From: Chloroflexota bacterium | Lineage (GTDB): Bacteria; Chloroflexota; Dormibacteria; Dormibacterales; Dormibacteraceae | Assembly: GCA_005889135.1 (NCBI GenBank) | Contig: VBEK01000003.1 | Location: forward strand, 1-42,478 | Length of the DNA: 42,478 nt | Direction of reading: 5' to 3' | In this document: one piece after another, positions 39,275 to 42,478 of the stretch | How positions within the stretch are numbered: the first letter of the stretch is position 1 | Layout of the letters: each line of letters starts with the position of its first letter | Notes under the pieces: model-generated | Seen by the model: only the letters and a program-made list of their open reading frames with translations | What the model was told of the DNA's origin: nothing | The model's database searches: none | Program-made: the position numbers and the translations under genes

Positions 39275-40146
39275 CGAGCCGTGCCCAGTAGGTTTACCCC
39301 TGTGAGCCGGTCGCCGACGAGCGGCTCTGGCCGGCCCGACGGGCCGAACACCTTCAGCTCGTAGTCCGCCGCCCGTAGCAGCTCGAGCAGCTCGGCAGCG
39401 CTGGTGCCGAGCTGGCGCAGGGAAGGGTCATACGCCTCCACCACCAGGATCGGCCGAAACCGGCGCAGCGTTTCCCTCGCGCCCTGCAGAACAGCCGTCT
39501 CGGAGCCCTCGACATCGATCTTCAGCAGGTCGAGGTGGGTGAGGTTCTGCGCCGTGGCGAAGTCGTCGAGGCTCGTCACGTCGACCTCGAGCTCGTAGGC
39601 ACGGGCGTCGGCCGAATAGGCGAATCCGCCGATGGTGTTGTGGCCGGGATGGTCCGGGCCGGCCACCGCAAGCACGGCCTTGCCCGAAGCTCGGCCCAAC
39701 GCCTCGGCGTGAACCTTCACGTTCGAGAGTCCGTTGAGCGAGACGTTGGCCAGCAAACGCTCGCGATCCCGAGTGCTTGGCTCGAAGGCGTCGACTGTCC
39801 CCGTGGCGCCCACCAGCCTGGCCGCAATCAGCGTGAAGACGCCGGCGTTGGCGCCGACGTCGACGACACGCATGCCCGGACTGATCAGCTTCGACATCGC
39901 GTACATCTCGTTGGGTTCATAGCGGCCGTCGACGTAAGTGCACTGGCTCATGTCGCCGAGAAGGTGGTGATTGAAACGCTGGCCGAAGTACCAGCTCGTG
40001 GTGACCGGACCGTCGTAGCCGCGCGATTGAGCAAGCTTCCAGATCGACCTCCGCAACCAGGCGCGTGGATCCTTGCGATCCCACTGCCCGAAGCTCCAAC
40101 GGGGAAAGGGCTCGAGGCGAGGGAGGTGGAACGCAGATCTCGCCAC
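39271..40146 (-). CDS. FkbM-family methyltransferase
   Basis: 291 residues from GTG 40146. The SAM loop VVDVGANAGVFTLIAARLVG starts at 94, then VDAFEPSTRDRERLLAN, the hallmark DLLKIDVEGSETAVLQGA, and a C-terminal VVEAYDPSLRQLG. It is longer than the copy at 35159-35833 through an N-terminal domain of about 80 residues with aromatic and basic residues. It precedes the two GT-C proteins and is coupled to the first by TTGA, which suggests that it modifies a sugar handled by them. Confidence 0.88.
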   Translation of the reverse strand: MARSAFHLPRLEPFPRWSFGQWDRKDPRAWLRRSIWKLAQSRGYDGPVTTSWYFGQRFNHHLLGDMSQCTYVDGRYEPNEMYAMSKLISPGMRVVDVGANAGVFTLIAARLVGATGTVDAFEPSTRDRERLLANVSLNGLSNVKVHAEALGRASGKAVLAVAGPDHPGHNTIGGFAYSADARAYELEVDVTSLDDFATAQNLTHLDLLKIDVEGSETAVLQGARETLRRFRPILVVEAYDPSLRQLGTSAAELLELLRAADYELKVFGPSGRPEPLVGDRLTGVNLLGTAR

Positions 40147-40186
40147 GCGATCAAGAATCGGAGGCAGTGGCTTTACCGAACGACCT

Positions 40187-40204
40187 TCTTCGATCCGACG
40201 AAGA
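40187..40204. terminator. Hairpin after the amidase stop, possible weak terminator
   Basis: TCTTCG-ATCCGA-CGAAGA is a perfect six-base stem with a six-base loop, seven bases beyond the amidase stop codon on the minus strand, in the 64-base gap before the FkbM gene. No U-run follows, so termination is uncertain. Confidence 0.3.
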
Positions 40205-40210
40205 TAGCCT

Positions 40211-42478
40211 TTAGGTCACCGTCACCGAGGTGCTCTGGACGGCGTCGTACTGGTTCGAGCTGTTCGCGTCTTTCACCCAGACCCCGAAGTAGACGGTGCC
40301 CGCCGCCGCACCCGCGCTGTTCCAGTCGTAGGTGGCGCCGGTCGAGTAGCCCTGCACCACCTGCCAGGTGCTGGACGAGGCCGGCCGCATCACGAACTGA
40401 TAGCGCGGGCTGGGGTTGGCGCAGCCGGAGGCGGCGGGCGTGATGGTGATGTGGGTGCCGGAGCCATGGGCCACGGATGTCGGCGACGCGGAGATGGTGA
40501 CCGAGGCGCACGAGGCGGCGTTGACCGCGAAGGCGGTGCTCACGACCGCGTCATAGGCTGCCGGGCTGCCCGCATCCTTGACCCACACGCCGAAGTAGAC
40601 GGTGCCCGGGGCGGCCCCGGTGCTGTTCCAGCTGTAGGTGGGGCTGGTCGAGTAGGCCTGCACGGTCTGCCAGCTGCTCTGCGAAGCCGGACGCATCACG
40701 AACTGGTAGAGCGGGCTGGGGTTGGAGCAGCCAGAGGCCGCGGCGGTGAAGGTGACGGGGGTGCCCGAGACCTGGGGTGGGGCTGGCGAGGGGGAGATGG
40801 TGACCGAGCCGCAGGAGGGAGGCTTGATGACAAACGGGATGCTGGTTACCGAGTCGTAGGCGGCCGGGCTGCTCGCGTCCTTGGCCCAGACCCCAAAGTA
40901 GACGGTGCCAGTCGCGGCTCCGGTGCTGTTCCAGTTGTATGTGGGGCTGGACGAGTATGCCTGCACGGTCTGCCACGTGCTCTGCGAGGCGGGACGCATC
41001 ACGAACTGGTAACGCGGGTTGGGACAGCCGGAGGCGGTTGCGGTGAAGGTGACAGGCGTCCCCGAAGTCCGCGGCGGGGTGGGCGCCGCGGTTTCGCTCA
41101 CCGAAGCGCAGGCTCCTGTGGTCACGGTGAACGTGGTGGTCGTGAACGTGTCGTACGCGCCCAGGGTGTCGGTGTGGTCCCCGGCGCTGCCCGCGTCGCG
41201 AGCCCGGACCATGAAGTAGTAGCGGCCGAATACCTGGGCGGTGCTGCTCCAGCTGTATGTCGCGCTGCTCGAGTAGTTCTGCCCGAGATTCCAGGCGGTC
41301 TGTCCGGGCAGCTGCACCCAGAACTGGTAGAGCGGGTTGGGGCAGCCGGTGGAGGAGGCCGTGAACTGGACGGTCGTGCCGTAGGGCTTAGGCGAAGCCG
41401 GCGAGGAGGTCAGGTTGGCGCTGCCGCAATGGCCGGGCACGACGGCGTTCGAGGTGAGGCTGTCCGTCCCGTCGGCGTCGTTGGCCGTCACGGTGAAGGT
41501 GTAGCTGGTGCCCGTGGTCAGGTTGTTGAACGTGGCGCTGGTTGCGGTCGCCGGCAGGTTTTGGGTCGTGGTGGCCGGCGTGGTCGTCACCGTGTAGCCG
41601 GTGATCGGCTTGCGGCAGCTCTGCGCGGGCTGCCAGGTGACCGTCGCGCTGGTGAGACCGTTGGTCGCCACAGGGTCCGGCCCCATGTGCGGCGGGCTCG
41701 GCAGCAGGCCGGCGTAGTACTGCGCCTGGCCCATGTAGTAGGTCCAGTCCCAGTACGGGCCAGGGTCGGTGTGGTGGTCGGCGCCGCCGTACAGCCCTGG
41801 GTTGTTCGGGTCGGGGACCTCGGCGTGGCCGATGACGTGGGTACGGTCCATCGGCACGCCCCAACGCGAGCAGATCGAGGCGGCGAGCTTCGCGCTTTCG
41901 TTGTACATCACGGTCGTGTACCAGGTCGGCTGCGCGTAGGCGAAGCCCTCGTGCTCGATCCCGATCGAGCGCGTGTTGTAGTCCCAGTTGCCCGCATGCC
42001 ACGCGATGTCGTGCTCGTGGACCATCTGCCAGATCTGTCCAGCGTCCGACACGACGTAGTGCGCCGAAGCCTCCGCGGTCGGGTCCTGGAAGCGCTGGAT
42101 CGCCGAGCCGGCGCTGCCCTCGATGTCGTGGATGACGATCAGCTGCACCGGGTAGTCGTGCGGCCGGTTCGCGTATGAATAGTTCGCCGGATTCGCGGGC
42201 GTCCATGTTGCGCCTGGGTAGTCCTGGGTATCGGCCGCGGCCGCGGCGCCACCAACCGGCCCGGCCGACGTCTCCGGGGCCACCGCCTGCGGCGCCAGCG
42301 TGATCTGCTCGCCCGAGCTGGTGGTGCGTGACTCGCCCGAGCCCAGCACTTCATAGATCTGGCTCGCCACGAACGGGCCTTGGGTAGCCACGACCGCAGG
42401 CTTCCAGGACGCGAGGTCGTCGGCGCCCGTGTGCGAGTTGGCGAGCAGGGCGGCGCCGGCGTCGAGGTTGGCCGTCAG
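40211..42478 (-). CDS. N-acetylmuramoyl-L-alanine amidase with FnIII and four repeats (N-terminus beyond window)
   Basis: 755 residues visible; the frame is open to the right edge and the first residues (LTANLDAGAALLANSHTG) show it continues, so the GTG at 42391 is not the start. The Amidase_2 domain has VIHDIEGSA, SIGIEHEGFAY (catalytic Glu) and HVIGHAEVPDPNN plus HHTDPGPYWDW, which supply the AmpD-type zinc ligands His, His and Asp. A fibronectin III-like domain follows (TSATVTWQPAQSC, ITGYTVTTTP), then four Cys-containing repeats related to those of the GH18 protein. Such enzymes cut the bond between N-acetylmuramic acid and the stem peptide. Secretion is likely but the signal peptide is outside the window. 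Confidence 0.9.
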   Translation of the reverse strand: MTANLDAGAALLANSHTGADDLASWKPAVVATQGPFVASQIYEVLGSGESRTTSSGEQITLAPQAVAPETSAGPVGGAAAAADTQDYPGATWTPANPANYSYANRPHDYPVQLIVIHDIEGSAGSAIQRFQDPTAEASAHYVVSDAGQIWQMVHEHDIAWHAGNWDYNTRSIGIEHEGFAYAQPTWYTTVMYNESAKLAASICSRWGVPMDRTHVIGHAEVPDPNNPGLYGGADHHTDPGPYWDWTYYMGQAQYYAGLLPSPPHMGPDPVATNGLTSATVTWQPAQSCRKPITGYTVTTTPATTTQNLPATATSATFNNLTTGTSYTFTVTANDADGTDSLTSNAVVPGHCGSANLTSSPASPKPYGTTVQFTASSTGCPNPLYQFWVQLPGQTAWNLGQNYSSSATYSWSSTAQVFGRYYFMVRARDAGSAGDHTDTLGAYDTFTTTTFTVTTGACASVSETAAPTPPRTSGTPVTFTATASGCPNPRYQFVMRPASQSTWQTVQAYSSSPTYNWNSTGAATGTVYFGVWAKDASSPAAYDSVTSIPFVIKPPSCGSVTISPSPAPPQVSGTPVTFTAAASGCSNPSPLYQFVMRPASQSSWQTVQAYSTSPTYSWNSTGAAPGTVYFGVWVKDAGSPAAYDAVVSTAFAVNAASCASVTISASPTSVAHGSGTHITITPAASGCANPSPRYQFVMRPASSSTWQVVQGYSTGATYDWNSAGAAAGTVYFGVWVKDANSSNQYDAVQSTSVTVT
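40214..41428 (-). repeat. Four coding repeats in the amidase, same family as the GH18 repeats
   Basis: Unit borders (minus strand, leading Cys codons) fall at 41428, 41110, 40813 and 40510, giving unit lengths of 318, 297, 303 and 297 bases. Shared signature: leading Cys, SGTPV, GC-NP-YQF, TWQ-VQ-YS, Y-WNS-GA, GTVYFGVW-KDA. The first unit is the most divergent and has an extra loop. GH18 units use YEFW and GVH-R where these use YQFV and GVW-K, so the two arrays expanded separately. Confidence 0.85.

Noticed and set aside
1-42478. RNA genes, insertion sequences, attachment sites or replication origins
   Set aside because: Reading both strands I found no tRNA-like cloverleaf, rRNA segment, transposase or integrase motif, or origin-like repeats.

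Overview
The window is a dense, GC-rich stretch of bacterial chromosome. It carries one large surface-polysaccharide locus: exopolysaccharide, capsule or O-antigen type. GTG and TTG starts are common, recognisable Shine-Dalgarno sites are few, and no gap reaches 300 bases (the largest is about 168 bases, at 26949-27116). I see no tRNA, rRNA, transposase or CRISPR array. Protein style (GH18 and amidase proteins with Cys-containing 98-residue repeats, GTG/TTG starts, likely leaderless promoters) suggests a soil bacterium of the Chloroflexota / 'Candidatus Dormibacterota' or Actinomycetota sort. That placement is an impression, not a demonstration.

Layout. 2-7059 (mostly +): the tail of a zinc-ribbon gene, a methyltransferase, a DegT aminotransferase, a small sugar-phosphate transferase and a GT4 glycosyltransferase (both -), then wecB, a second DegT aminotransferase and a Gfo/Idh/MocA dehydrogenase. 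The last three look like a 2,3-diamino-sugar nucleotide module. 7006-10573 (-): two related O-antigen ligase/polymerase proteins flanking a glycosyltransferase. 10642-13050 (+): a secreted GH18 protein with four exact-length repeats. 13011-26948 (-): a long, mostly overlapping gene run. In order of transcription it holds a nucleotide-sugar dehydrogenase, a GT4 enzyme, an apparent Wzx-Wzy fusion, a CapD/WbpM-type dehydratase, a TylF-like methyltransferase, a split transketolase pair, a third DegT aminotransferase, a second sugar-phosphate transferase, a methyltransferase, a GT2 enzyme and an O-unit polymerase. 27117-32117 (+): NUDIX hydrolase, extended SDR epimerase, a second nucleotide-sugar dehydrogenase, a methyltransferase and a GT-like protein. 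32064-35160 (-): a mirror-image paralogue of that GT-like protein, a short flippase and another GT-like protein. 35159-35833 (+): FkbM methyltransferase. 35844-40146 (-): two tandem GT-C membrane glycosyltransferases and a second FkbM methyltransferase. 40211-42478 (-): a peptidoglycan amidase with the same repeat family as the GH18 protein, cut by the window edge.

Working together. Nucleotide sugars are made by the dehydrogenases, epimerases, dehydratase and aminotransferases. Two monotopic initiators load a phosphosugar on the lipid carrier. Soluble glycosyltransferases extend the chain, and methyltransferases probably decorate or cap it. Two flippase-type proteins and up to four polymerase/ligase-type domains export and polymerise it. 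Two initiators, two flippases and surplus polymerases imply at least two glycans made from one locus. Neighbouring genes are repeatedly joined by 4-base NTGA stop/start overlaps using ATG, GTG, TTG and apparently CTG.
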